From Streptomyces coffeae (GTDB taxonomy: Bacteria; Actinomycetota; Actinomycetes; Streptomycetales; Streptomycetaceae): 64,000 nucleotides of DNA. Made by a program: the position numbers and the translations under genes. The stretch's first letter is position 1, and the number at the start of each line of letters is the position of its first letter. The stretch covers positions 30,971 to 94,970 of the forward strand of contig NZ_JAERRF010000032.1 of NCBI RefSeq assembly GCF_016741875.1. Reading direction: 5' to 3'. Shown piece by piece: positions 1-8,151 of this stretch. Below the pieces are notes generated by a model. The model was not told the DNA's origin and did not search any database. It saw only the letters and a program-made list of their open reading frames with translations.

Positions 1-305
1 GAGCCGCTGTACCCCCGCCGCGAAGAACTGATCGCAGAGGGATAACACACCGGCCGATGACGGAGGATCCCGTCCAGGGTGCGCCGCACATGGGCGGCGT
101 CCTCGGAGATGTAGATGTCGTTGGTGATCACGGCAGGGGTCCGGCCGCGTCCGATCAGCACCGGGACGAGCGCCTCGATCAGCGCGGTCTCGCCCGAGCC
201 GACCGGCCCGGCGATACCGACGCGCAGCATGCCGTCCTTGGGACGCTGCACGAACTCGCCGTGGTCGTGGTGGTGGGAGCCTCGGACCTGCGTGGGGTCG
301 TGCAT
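1..305 (-). pseudogene. ureG: Urease accessory GTPase UreG, 5' part, probably disrupted
   Basis: UreG is the SIMIBI-class GTPase that drives nickel delivery to urease. The frame opens at the ATG whose complement is 303-305, 52 bases downstream of ureF. It has the His-rich N-terminus (HHHDHG), the P-loop region GPVGSGET and the TNDIY motif with EDA (about residues 61-70), followed by HVRRTLDGIL. Two things are wrong. The Walker-A lysine is glutamate (E39, codon GAG), a one-base change from the invariant GKT. After about residue 81 the frame no longer resembles UreG, and the expected ETG..PHTA segment is absent from the remaining 20 codons. I infer a rearrangement or insertion near base 50-60. 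The frame is still open at the window edge, so the exact lesion cannot be seen. Confidence 0.7.
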
Positions 306-357
306 CCTGATCCTTGTCCAGAGTGGTGTCTTCGCGGTGGCGGGCAGGGTCAAACCC

Positions 358-1056
358 CTAGCTCGCGAACAGGCGGGCTTCGGCGCGCTCGTGGCGGCCG
401 GCCATGACGTCGGCCATGGGGACGCATCCGCCGATGTCGGCCAACTCCCTGTCGAGCGCGGCCGCCGCGGTCTCCTCGATCACGGGAGCGGCCCGGTGCA
501 GGACTGCCTGGGCCCGGCGGTGGTCGGTGAGTCTCAGCCGCAGGGCCGCCCCCACGAAGCTGGCGGCGAAGGCGAACAGCTCGCAGGTGACGGCCTGCCG
601 TGCGGTGAGGCCGTTGGCCGCGTGGACGACGCCGGCGACGACCGGCTGGCAGCCGCGCACCGCGCCGTCCCGGTACAGCGTGCGGTACCGCTCGATCTGC
701 GGTGTGCCGTAGACCTCGCCGGCCAGGTCGAGTAGTTGCCTTCCGGTGCGGACGGCAGCCTGCCGGGCCTCGCGGCCCAGCTTGGTGGCGTACAGGCGCC
801 GTTCCACGGCCACCACCTCGTCCCAGTCGTCCGCGCTCACCGCGCGGTGGGTGAGCGCGAGTGCGGTGGCGTCGGCCGGGCCCGCGCTGTGGCGGAGCAG
901 GTCGTGGAGGAGTGCGGGCAGGCTGCGCGGGGTGACCGCACGGGCCTGCTGAAAGCCCTCCAGGCCGTGGGAGAGGGTGTAGTAGCCGCTGGGGAAGGCC
1001 GAGTCGGTGAGCTGGAGCCCGGTCAGCAGCGCCGAGATCGGCATCGGGTCGTTCAC
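358..1056 (-). CDS. ureF: Urease accessory protein UreF
   Basis: A protein of 232 residues, normal for the family. UreF is an all-helical chaperone that binds the apo-urease/UreD complex and acts with UreG in assembling the nickel centre. The N-terminus shows the UreF signature (TDSAFPSGYYTLSHGLEG, residues 17-34), and the typical second half with TARQAVTCELFAFAASFVGA follows at about residues 150-170. The gene starts 69 bases after ureC and precedes ureG, the usual ureABCFG order. No lesion is visible here, in contrast to ureG. Confidence 0.93.
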   Translation of the reverse strand: MNDPMPISALLTGLQLTDSAFPSGYYTLSHGLEGFQQARAVTPRSLPALLHDLLRHSAGPADATALALTHRAVSADDWDEVVAVERRLYATKLGREARQAAVRTGRQLLDLAGEVYGTPQIERYRTLYRDGAVRGCQPVVAGVVHAANGLTARQAVTCELFAFAASFVGAALRLRLTDHRRAQAVLHRAAPVIEETAAAALDRELADIGGCVPMADVMAGRHERAEARLFAS

Positions 1057-1125
1057 ACCGGGGTTTCCGTTCCTGCCGGGTGGCCGTCGGGCGCCCTGGG
1101 CGCCCGACGGACCGTCGTGGGGGTG

Positions 1126-2850
1126 TCAGACGATGTAGAAGAGCTGGTTGAGCGGGAGGCGCTCGGCCGGCTCGATGGTGGCGGGCTCGCCGTCGACGGT
1201 GACCTTGTAGGTCTCCGGGTCCACCTCGATGCGCGGCAGCGCGTCGTTGCGGACCATGTGCTGCTTGCCGACGGTCCGGCAGCGCCGCACGGGCTCGATC
1301 CGCCGCCCGAGGCCCAGTTCGCCGGGGACGCCGGCGGCGATGGACGCCTGGGACATGAAGGTGACCGCGGTGCGCTGCCGGGCGCGGCCGTGGGCGCCGA
1401 ACATCGGCCGGTAGTAGACCGGTTGGGGCGTCGGCAGGGAGGCGTTGGGGTCACCCATCAGGGCCCAGTTGACCATGCCGCCCTTGATGATCAGCTTGGG
1501 CTTGGCGGCGAAGGAGTTGATCGGCCAGAGCACGATGTCGGCGAGCTTGCCGGGCGCCAGCGAGCCGATCACATCGGAGGCGCCCACCGCGATCGCCGGG
1601 TTGATGGTGAGCTTGGCCAGGTAGCGCAGCACGCGCGCGTTGTCGTTGCGGGAGCTGTCCTCGGCGAGCGCACCGCGCATCTCCTTGCAGTGGTGCGCGG
1701 TCTGGAAGGCGCGGGCGAAGGTCTCGCCGACGCGGCCCATGGCCTGGGAGTCGGAGGAGAAGATGCTGATCACGCCGAGGTCGTGCAGTACCGTCTCGGC
1801 CGCGATGGTCTCGGCGCGCACCCGGCTGTCGGCGAAGGAGACGTCCTCGGGGATGTTGCGGGACAGGTGGTGGCAGACCATCACCATGTCCAGCAGCTCG
1901 TCCACCGAGTTGATGGTGTACGGCAGGGTGGGGTTGGTGGAGGCCGGCAGGACGTTGGGCTCGCCGGAGACCCGCATGATGTCGGGGGCGTGACCCCCGC
2001 CCGCACCCTCGGTGTGGAAGGTGTGGATGGTCCGGCCGTCGATCGCGGACAGGGTGTCCTCGAAGAAGCCGCCCTCGTTGAGGGTGTCGGTGTGGATGGC
2101 GAGCTGGATGTCGTGCTCGTCGGCGACCCGCAGCGCGTTGTCGATGGCGGCGGGGGTGGCGCCCCAGTCCTCGTGCACCTTCAGACCGGCCACACCCGCC
2201 TGGACCTGCTCGCGCAGCGCCTCGGGCAGGCTGCCGTTGCCCTTGCCGAGCAGACCCACGTTGACCGGCAGATCCTCGACGGCTTCCAGCATCCGGTGGA
2301 TGTTCCACGGGCCGGGGGTGCAGGTGGTGCCGTTGCTGCCGTCGGTCGGCCCGGTGCCGCCGCCGAAGAAGCTGGTGATGCCGTTGGACAGGCCCTCCTG
2401 GGCCTGCTGGGGCGAGATGAAGTGGATATGGGTGTCGACACCGCCGGCGGTCGCGATCAGGTGCTCGCCGGAGATCACCTCGGTGCCGGGGCCGATGACC
2501 AGCTTGGGGTCCACGCCGTTCTGCACGTGCGGGTTGCCGGCCTTGCCCACCCCGACGATCAGTCCGTCCCGGACACCGATGTCGCCCTTGACGACGCCCA
2601 GCACCGGGTCGAGGACCACCACGTTGGTGATCACCAGGTCCAGTGCGCCCTCGCGGTTGAGCGCGGCGGGGTCCTGGGCCATGCCGTCCCGGATGGCCTT
2701 GCCGCCGCCGTAGACGGCCTCGTCGCCGTAGGAGCCGGCGTTGTGGTCGTACTCGACCTCGACGATCAGGTTGGTGTCGGCGAGGTGGAACCGGTCGCCC
2801 GCGGTGGGGCCGAACAGATCCGTGTACTGCTTGCGCGGGATGATCGCCAT
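1126..2850 (-). CDS. ureC: Urease alpha subunit
   Basis: Catalytic subunit (574 residues, family-typical) hydrolysing urea to ammonia and carbamate at a dinuclear nickel site. The active-site set is present: HIHF near residue 137, the carbamylated lysine in GLKVHEDWG (K224), HTDT and HTFHTEGAGGGHAPDI, the mobile-flap cysteine and histidine in MVCHHLS, and the metal aspartate in SSDSQAMGR. I start it at MAIIPRKQYT because its ATG shares one base with the ureB stop (TGATG). The frame is open further upstream, but that part overlaps ureB and has no similarity to urease. The enzyme core looks intact, so loss of function in the locus would come from the accessory gene ureG. Confidence 0.97.
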   Translation of the reverse strand: MAIIPRKQYTDLFGPTAGDRFHLADTNLIVEVEYDHNAGSYGDEAVYGGGKAIRDGMAQDPAALNREGALDLVITNVVVLDPVLGVVKGDIGVRDGLIVGVGKAGNPHVQNGVDPKLVIGPGTEVISGEHLIATAGGVDTHIHFISPQQAQEGLSNGITSFFGGGTGPTDGSNGTTCTPGPWNIHRMLEAVEDLPVNVGLLGKGNGSLPEALREQVQAGVAGLKVHEDWGATPAAIDNALRVADEHDIQLAIHTDTLNEGGFFEDTLSAIDGRTIHTFHTEGAGGGHAPDIMRVSGEPNVLPASTNPTLPYTINSVDELLDMVMVCHHLSRNIPEDVSFADSRVRAETIAAETVLHDLGVISIFSSDSQAMGRVGETFARAFQTAHHCKEMRGALAEDSSRNDNARVLRYLAKLTINPAIAVGASDVIGSLAPGKLADIVLWPINSFAAKPKLIIKGGMVNWALMGDPNASLPTPQPVYYRPMFGAHGRARQRTAVTFMSQASIAAGVPGELGLGRRIEPVRRCRTVGKQHMVRNDALPRIEVDPETYKVTVDGEPATIEPAERLPLNQLFYIV

Positions 2851-3260
2851 CAGGCGTCGGCCCCCTCGTTCTCGATGTCGGCGATGCCGCCGGTGTCGGC
2901 GAATCCCAGCTGTTCGGCGCGGCGCAGCGCGGCGCGCCGGGTGTCGTCGGCGTTCAGGCCGCCGCCCACGAGCCCGGCGAAGCCGACGAGCCGCCGGGTT
3001 CCGCCGAAAGCACACAGCTCCACCTCACGGGTGTCGCCGGGCTCGAAACGCACGGCGGTGCCGGAGGGGATGTCCAGGTGCATCCCGTACGCGGCCTCGC
3101 GGTCGAACCGCAGCGCGCGGTTGACCTCGAAGAAGTGGTAATGCGAGCCGATCTGGACAGCACGGTCACCGGTGTTGGTCACCGTCAGACCGACCTTGGC
3201 CCGGCCGGAGTTGATCTCCACGGGACCGTCCCCGTAGAGGTAGTGGGCTCCACCCGACAT
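2850..3260 (-). CDS. ureB: Urease beta subunit
   Basis: Structural beta subunit of 136 residues, with the family motifs VTNTGDRAVQIGSHYHFFEVN (residues about 27-47) and GMHLDIPSGTAVRFEPG. The C-terminal tail (FGGTRRLVGFAGLVGG) is also typical. It lies 29 bases after ureA and overlaps ureC by one base, so the structural genes are probably translationally coupled. The tail is somewhat long and acidic, as in other actinobacterial UreB proteins. Confidence 0.95.
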   Translation of the reverse strand: MSGGAHYLYGDGPVEINSGRAKVGLTVTNTGDRAVQIGSHYHFFEVNRALRFDREAAYGMHLDIPSGTAVRFEPGDTREVELCAFGGTRRLVGFAGLVGGGLNADDTRRAALRRAEQLGFADTGGIADIENEGADA

Positions 3261-3289
3261 CGTTGTCTCCTCGGTGTTTCAGCGGTGCT

Positions 3290-3595
3290 TCAGGCGCTGA
3301 TCGGGTCGTGGCAGGTGACCAGCTTCGTCCCGTCCACGAACGCCGTCTCGACCTGGAGGACGGTGAGCATCTCGCGCACCCCGGGCATGACGTCGTCGGC
3401 GGAGACGACCTTGCGGCCCAACTCCATGCACTCGGCCACGGTGTGGCCGTCGCGGGCGGCCTCCAGGACGGCCTCGGTGATCAGCGCGGCCGCTTCGCTG
3501 TAGTTGAGCTTGGTGCCCCGGGCCCTGCGGCGGCGGGCCAGGTCCGCCACCACGTAGACATGGAGCTTGTCGATTTCCCGCGGTGCGAGGTTCAT
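3290..3595 (-). CDS. ureA: Urease gamma subunit
   Basis: Structural gamma subunit of 101 residues, the standard length. The family pattern is clear: MNLAPREIDKLHVYVVADLA at the start, LNYSEAAALITEAVLEAARDG in the middle, and VQVET-like strands at the end (VLQVETAFVDGTKLVT). It begins only 4 bases after the stop of the urea transporter, so the transporter and urease are one transcription unit. Present as a separate gene from ureB, the usual bacterial arrangement outside Helicobacter. Confidence 0.95.
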   Translation of the reverse strand: MNLAPREIDKLHVYVVADLARRRRARGTKLNYSEAAALITEAVLEAARDGHTVAECMELGRKVVSADDVMPGVREMLTVLQVETAFVDGTKLVTCHDPISA

Positions 3596-3599
3596 GGCG

Positions 3600-4553
3600 T
3601 CACTTCGCTTTCTCGAACGAGATACCGGGCCGGTCCAGCGCTGGAGCGGCCGCGAGGAAGAGCCAGGTCGTCACGACGAACGGCCAGGTGAAGGGCGATC
3701 CGCCGGAGGGCTGGTCGAAGGCCTGCCAGGCGGCGGTGAAGGGGACCGAGGCCACAGCGGCGAGTGTGGCGTACCCGGCGGTCCACGGAGTGAGGGTCAG
3801 GAAGGTCGCGGCCAGCGCGATGGCGACGAGCACCGCGTTGTAGCCGTAGAGCCCCTCGGTGATCCGGTCGGCGGGCAGGCCCATGGCGCAGGCGGTCAGG
3901 ATCGCGACGACGCTGCCGCAGGCGGCGGCGACGGCGGCGATACGGGAGGCGACGAGCACTCCGAGGAGCAGGATCAGGCCCGCGTACCACGTGTCGAGGA
4001 AGAAGACCTGACCGATGTTGTTACAGAAGGCGTGCCCGAGTTCCGCGGCCGACAGGGTGGTTGCCCCGGCGGTGGGGATCGGCGGCGCCGCCGCGGCCGG
4101 GGCGGTCGGCAGCGCGATCGCCAGCGCCCCGGCGACCAGGCAGAACGGGGCCGTCAGCGCGGGCAGCCCGATGCGACCCAACAGGCGGCCGGCCGCCGCG
4201 CCCAGCACCGAGCAGACCACTGCGGCGATGACGGCGAGCACCGCGGTCCGCCACGAGGCGCCGAGCCGGACCACGATGGCAATGCTGGTCAGGCAACCGC
4301 AGTAGCCCTCCAGCCCTTTGGCCAGACCGTCCCGGTCGGCGCCCAGCACAGCTGCCGCCACGGTGGACGCTGCCGCGCCGAGCAGACCGTACACACCGAT
4401 CCGCCAACTGCCCGCGAACAGCGCAACGGTGAAGAACAACCCGGTCCACGGGCTCGCGCTGAGTGCGACTTGTGCGATGCCTCGCAGCTGTATCTGTCCG
4501 ACATGGGCCGGAGCCCAGCCCCTAGGCTGCGCCACCTGTCCTGCTGCAGGCAT
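3600..4553 (-). CDS. Urea transporter (UT family)
   Basis: Hydrophobic membrane protein of 317 residues with two homologous halves, as in UT-type channel-like urea transporters (dvUT, mammalian UT). The first repeat has LRGIAQVALSASPWTGLFF and GLEGYCGCLTSIA. The second has a matching LYGYNAVLVAIALA segment. The long hydrophobic stretches suit about ten transmembrane helices. As the first gene of the operon it would bring urea to the urease. In the first repeat the usual asparagine of GYNG is cysteine. The start is uncertain: the first 28 residues are polar and a start nearer the IQLRGIAQ segment is possible. Confidence 0.88.
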   Translation of the reverse strand: MPAAGQVAQPRGWAPAHVGQIQLRGIAQVALSASPWTGLFFTVALFAGSWRIGVYGLLGAAASTVAAAVLGADRDGLAKGLEGYCGCLTSIAIVVRLGASWRTAVLAVIAAVVCSVLGAAAGRLLGRIGLPALTAPFCLVAGALAIALPTAPAAAAPPIPTAGATTLSAAELGHAFCNNIGQVFFLDTWYAGLILLLGVLVASRIAAVAAACGSVVAILTACAMGLPADRITEGLYGYNAVLVAIALAATFLTLTPWTAGYATLAAVASVPFTAAWQAFDQPSGGSPFTWPFVVTTWLFLAAAPALDRPGISFEKAK

Positions 4554-4966
4554 GCCTTCTCCCTGGTAGAGGACACGTCACATGCACCAACATCCCCTGG
4601 TCCAAGAGGTGTTTGTGGTGATCACTTCTTGATCGGAACACTACGCCCGGCCAGGGAGGGGAAAGTGTCGCAACGACTTGCGGTCGATCAGATGCGGAAA
4701 GGCATCACTGCTGATGGTGAGGGTGCACGAGCGGGCGGGGGTGCCGGGGACTTGGCTTTGGTGGGGAAGTGTTGAGGAGTCCCTGAAACCGGCATGACGA
4801 AATGTTGACCAAGGTGGGTGGAAACCATGGCCGCACGTCCCGGATCTGACCACCTGTGATGAACCTCGGCCGTCTCCACCTGGTGAGATGTTCACGAGTT
4901 TCAACAACGCTGGGCGCTGTCCTGGCAACCCTGTCGAGTTGCGGATCCGCGCTGTCCAGGCCGAGC
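4554..4966. other. Gene-free spacer upstream of the urea transporter
   Basis: About 410 bases between the divergent-facing ends of the urease operon and the acetyltransferase gene. Open frames here show no protein-like pattern on either strand. The part near 4550-4700 should contain the urease operon promoter, but I could not pick a convincing -35/-10 pair. Fragments of decayed mobile DNA are possible but not recognisable. Confidence 0.4.
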
Positions 4967-5503
4967 TCAATCGGACGGCGTGACCGAGGACCACACGCCG
5001 AACCACTGCTCGGCGCCGTAGGCCTCGAATCGTTCTACCTCGATGAACCCCAGCTTCGCCGCCAGGCGCATCGAGCGGACGTTGGCGGTCTGGGTGGCGA
5101 GCACGACTGGTTCGCCGGGAAGCGCGCCGGCGAACCAGTCGAGTGCCGCGGCGCACGCCTCGGCGGCGAATCCGCGTCCCCACGCCTCCGGCAGGAACAG
5201 GTAGCCGAGCTCGGCCTTCCCGGCAGCCTGACGAAGGTGCCCCGTTTCTCTGGTGAGCGTGATGTGGCCGATCATCGCTCCGTCGAGATCGACTATGAAA
5301 AGACCGGGGCGCCGGCTGGGTGCCTCGGGCATCTCCCGCTCGAGTTCGTCACGCGGTCGAGGGCCACCGAGGTAGGTGCCCACCTCTGGCGAGGCCAGCA
5401 GCTCGATGACCGCCGCACGGTCCCGGGCTTCGGGCTCACGGAGCACGAGCCTCTCGGTCCTGATCGGCGCAGGTGGCCAGGCGACGGGTCCGAGCTCAGT
5501 CAT
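4967..5503 (-). CDS. GNAT-family N-acetyltransferase (RimJ/RimL type)
   Basis: Acetyl-CoA-dependent transferase of 178 residues in the RimJ-like branch that modifies protein N-termini or small amines. It begins with the typical PIRTERLVLREPEARDRAAV block. The acetyl-CoA-binding motif A is represented by ELGYLFLPEAWGRGFAAEAC, where the usual R/Q-x-x-G-x-G/A loop appears as EAWGRGFA, and motif B is NVRSMRLAAKLGF. The frame extends 68 codons further upstream, but that part is not protein-like, so I start at the ATG before TELGPVAWP. The substrate is unknown. It stands alone next to an IS110 remnant. Confidence 0.85.
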   Translation of the reverse strand: MTELGPVAWPPAPIRTERLVLREPEARDRAAVIELLASPEVGTYLGGPRPRDELEREMPEAPSRRPGLFIVDLDGAMIGHITLTRETGHLRQAAGKAELGYLFLPEAWGRGFAAEACAAALDWFAGALPGEPVVLATQTANVRSMRLAAKLGFIEVERFEAYGAEQWFGVWSSVTPSD

Positions 5504-5713
5504 GCCGGCCAGCTCATCAGCAGGCTCGGCAGCGATCAAGACTCGCCGGCCGATCAACTCACCGGCCCGAGCCCCACGCTCACCACCGGAGCCGGTACAA
5601 GCCACGCCTGCCAGGGACGAGATGCCTCCGTTCTCGTGAACATCGACTTCGGCAACGGCCGGCCGCCTCCCGAAGTGCCTGACCGCTGTCATCCCATCGA
5701 GACTCACAGGCGG

Positions 5714-6180
5714 TCAGCCTGCTCTCGCCCATGCGCCGGATGGCCGCGCCGGCGTCTGATATCCGGACAGCAGGACCAGCGGCCCTGCGGAGTGGGCGAA
5801 GTCGAAGGACCGTTCCAGCTCCGGGAAGATGCTGGTGAGCAGGGCTCTCATGCGGTTGATGGTCCTGGTGCGTTCGGCTGAGAGGCCGTTGCGGTGGGCC
5901 AGGATCGGCGTGAGTTCCTTCGTCAGCCTGGGGGCGTCGGCACAGGGACTGTCTGCCGTCGGAGGCAGCGGGCGAACTCGGCAATGATGTAGGAGTCCTT
6001 CAAGTCGGTCTTGCCCTGGCCACTGAAGCTCTTCTTGAAGGCCGCGAACGTCGGGCCGGTGACGTACCGCGGGTTCTGACCATGGTTAGCCAGGACGCCC
6101 AAGAGCAGAGATGCCGGACCGTCAACGAGATCGAGAGCCCAGGTCACGTGGCCCGACATGCCCATGGCCGCACCGAATGC
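5714..6180 (-). pseudogene. IS110-family transposase remnant, frameshifted and truncated
   Basis: Two pieces of one DEDD transposase lie in different frames. The upstream piece (about 5945-6170) reads WALDLVDGPASLLLGVLANHG and then GKTDLKDSYIIAEFAR, the conserved IS110 block containing the KTD.KD motif. The downstream piece (about 5735-5930) continues with LTPILAHRNGL, RTINRMRALLTSIFPELE and VLLSGYQTPA. A one- or two-base shift near 5935 separates them. Both the N-terminal start and the C-terminal transposase_20 part are missing, so the element cannot be active. Confidence 0.8.
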
Positions 6181-6302
6181 GGCCAGAATGGGGCTGTCCC
6201 GCGCGTGGTGCGGCGTAGGACGTACGGGGTTCGCTGGCTGTGTGAGATATCCCTCTCCCATCGTCGTGGCACTGGTGGCTTGAGGAGGTTGACCATGTAG
6301 TG

Positions 6303-7196
6303 ATGACCTCCTCGCCCCGCCCGCCGCACGTTGGTGGCCGACCGGATCCGATAGACGGGACTACCGCGCTCGGTGGAGAGTCCGCTCCCGCCCGCGGGTA
6401 CCTGCTGGACAACGCGCGCGCCGAGGCGGGCGAGCGATTCGTTTGGCTGGCCGAGCTGTTCGACGGTGTGACGCGCGGGCACTTCGATCGACTGGGGGTC
6501 AGGGCTGGCTCGCGCTGCTGGGAAGTGGGGGCCGGTGGCCCCAGTATCCCGGAGGCGCTCGCGGCGGCCGTCGGTCCGACCGGGCACGTGCTGGCCACGG
6601 ACATCGCCCCGTCGTGGCTGAAGACAGGCGACGGGTACGAGGTGCGCCAGCACGACGTCGCCGCTGACCCGCCCCCGGAGCCGGGGACGTTCGATCTGGT
6701 GCACGCCCGGCTCGTGCTAGTCCATGTACCCGACCGGGCTCGGGCGTTGGCCACGATGGCGGCAGCGCTACGGCCCGGCGGCTGGCTGCTGGTCGAGGAC
6801 GCCGATACCGCTCTGCAGCCACTGGCATGCCTGGACGACAGCGGCCCTGCGCAGCGGCGGGCCAACCGGCTGCGCGACGCGGTCCGGGAGCTGCTGACGC
6901 GCCGCGGCGCGGACCTGCGCTACGGCCGGACACTGCCGCGGGCATTGCGTGAGGCCGGCTTGGTAGATGTCGCCGCAGGGGGCGCTTTCCCGGTCGGCGG
7001 GCTGGCCTGCGACCGGCTGGAGGCGGCGACCATCCGGCACGTGCGCGGCGAGCTGCTCGCGGCCGGCCTGGCCGACGACGCCGAGATCGACGCGCACCTG
7101 GCCGCCATCCACGCGGGCAAACTCGACCTGACACTCGCGCCGCTGATTTCGGCCTGGGGACGCCGTCCAGCCGAGCACCCGCCGGCACTCGGTTAG
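6303..7196 (+). CDS. Class I SAM-dependent methyltransferase
   Basis: A protein of 297 residues with a Rossmann-type methyltransferase fold. Motif I is WEVGAGGPSIPEALA (near residue 80), the acidic motif II follows at VLATDIAP, and the post-I region has FDLVHARLVLVHVPDRARAL and LRPGGWLLVEDAD. The substrate cannot be told from sequence. The start is either ATG 6303 or the adjacent GTG 6300. The best-spaced ATG behind the GAGGAGG ribosome site (6296) is immediately followed by TAG, so it cannot be the start of this gene. It sits between an IS110 remnant and an ISAs1 remnant, which suggests acquisition as passenger DNA. Confidence 0.85.
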   Translation: MTSSPRPPHVGGRPDPIDGTTALGGESAPARGYLLDNARAEAGERFVWLAELFDGVTRGHFDRLGVRAGSRCWEVGAGGPSIPEALAAAVGPTGHVLATDIAPSWLKTGDGYEVRQHDVAADPPPEPGTFDLVHARLVLVHVPDRARALATMAAALRPGGWLLVEDADTALQPLACLDDSGPAQRRANRLRDAVRELLTRRGADLRYGRTLPRALREAGLVDVAAGGAFPVGGLACDRLEAATIRHVRGELLAAGLADDAEIDAHLAAIHAGKLDLTLAPLISAWGRRPAEHPPALG

Positions 7197-7252
7197 GTGC
7201 GGGTCCAGGCGTTGTCCGTTCCCGTCGTGATCCGCTGCTGCCTGGGCGGCTG

Positions 7253-7899
7253 GTGCCCGCGGAATCGACGGTGCGCCGACTGCTGGCCCGCGTCGACGGC
7301 GACGCACTGGATCGAGCAGTCGGCCACTGGCTGGCTGACCGCCGCCCGAAGGCGGCCGGCCCCACTGGCCTGCGCGGAGTGTCGGTGGACGGCAAGAGCC
7401 TGCGCGGCGCCACCAAGGCAACCGGCCGCAAGATCCACCTGCTCGCCGCCGTGGAGCACACCACCGGCCTGGTCCTGGCCCAGATGGACGTCAGTGAGAA
7501 GACCAACGAGATCACCTGCTTCCAGCCCCTGCTGGACACCGTCGCCGACCTGGCCGTAATGGTCATCACCGCCGACGCGATGCACACCCAGCGCAAGCAC
7601 GCCGCCTACCTGCTGAGCCGCAAGGCCCACTACATCGTGATCGTCAAGGGCAACCAGAACCACCTGCGCCGACAGCTGACGTCCCTGCCCTGGAAGGACA
7701 TCCCGCTGCTGGGCCGCACCAAACAGACCAGCCACGGACGATCCGAGATCCGCCGCATCAAGGTCCCCGCACCATGGCCACCTGGCGCAACCTCGCCATC
7801 GGCGCCCTGAAATTGAACGGCACCACCAACATCGCCGCAGCCCTCCGCCGCAACGCCCGCGACCCACGCCGCCCACTTGCCCTACTCGGACGCGCGTGA
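7253..7899 (+). pseudogene. ISAs1-family transposase remnant
   Basis: The frame from 7253 carries the middle of an ISAs1-type DDE transposase: VDGKSLRGATKATGRKIHLLAAVEH (positions about 7385-7460), then VITADAMHTQRKHAAYL and YIVIVKGNQ. After about 7770 the frame changes. The true C-terminal end (TWRNLAIGAL, NIAAALRRNARDPRRPLALLG) is found in another frame at 7774-7899. The stretch that should lie between them is missing, and the N-terminal third is absent because the gene begins just after the methyltransferase stop. An internal deletion plus 5' truncation makes it inactive. The sequence around 7913-7940 with GCCGAAGCCCTG looks like the retained right inverted repeat. Confidence 0.82.
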
Positions 7900-8111
7900 T
7901 CACAAAACGCACATCACACGACTACGCCGAAGCCCTGCCCCGGAAGGCCGGCCGACGGAGTCGTTCGGAGCCCTTTGATGGGCAGGATCGCAGCTCTTAA
8001 TTAGCAGCGAGGGCAAGCAGCGACGCCGGTGTCCCGGTGTTGCAACTCATGCCCGATCGAGCTCACTTAAAGGTTACGGGCCTTTGACAGCGAACGTTTC
8101 TTCCGTTGATG

Positions 8112-8136
8112 CGGGGGCTGCGGGCCGCAGCCCCCG
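8112..8136 (-). terminator. GC-rich palindromic terminator of the GH5 gene
   Basis: A near-perfect palindrome: CGGGGGCTGCGG at 8112-8123 and its complement at 8125-8136, folding as an 11-12 bp stem. It lies 16 bases beyond the stop of the minus-strand glycosidase gene. There is no T-run, as is common for Streptomyces terminators. Confidence 0.6.
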
Positions 8137-8151
8137 AGCGAATCGGGTGGG

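Noticed and set aside
736..3141. An 801-codon open frame on the plus strand opposite ureC and ureB
   Set aside because: It is antisense to intact urease genes, rich in Gly/Val/Asp/His from GC-biased codon complements, and has no domain pattern.
4641..4900. Minus-strand frames upstream of the urea transporter as a transposase remnant
   Set aside because: A few protein-like words only; no motif that could be assigned to a transposase family.
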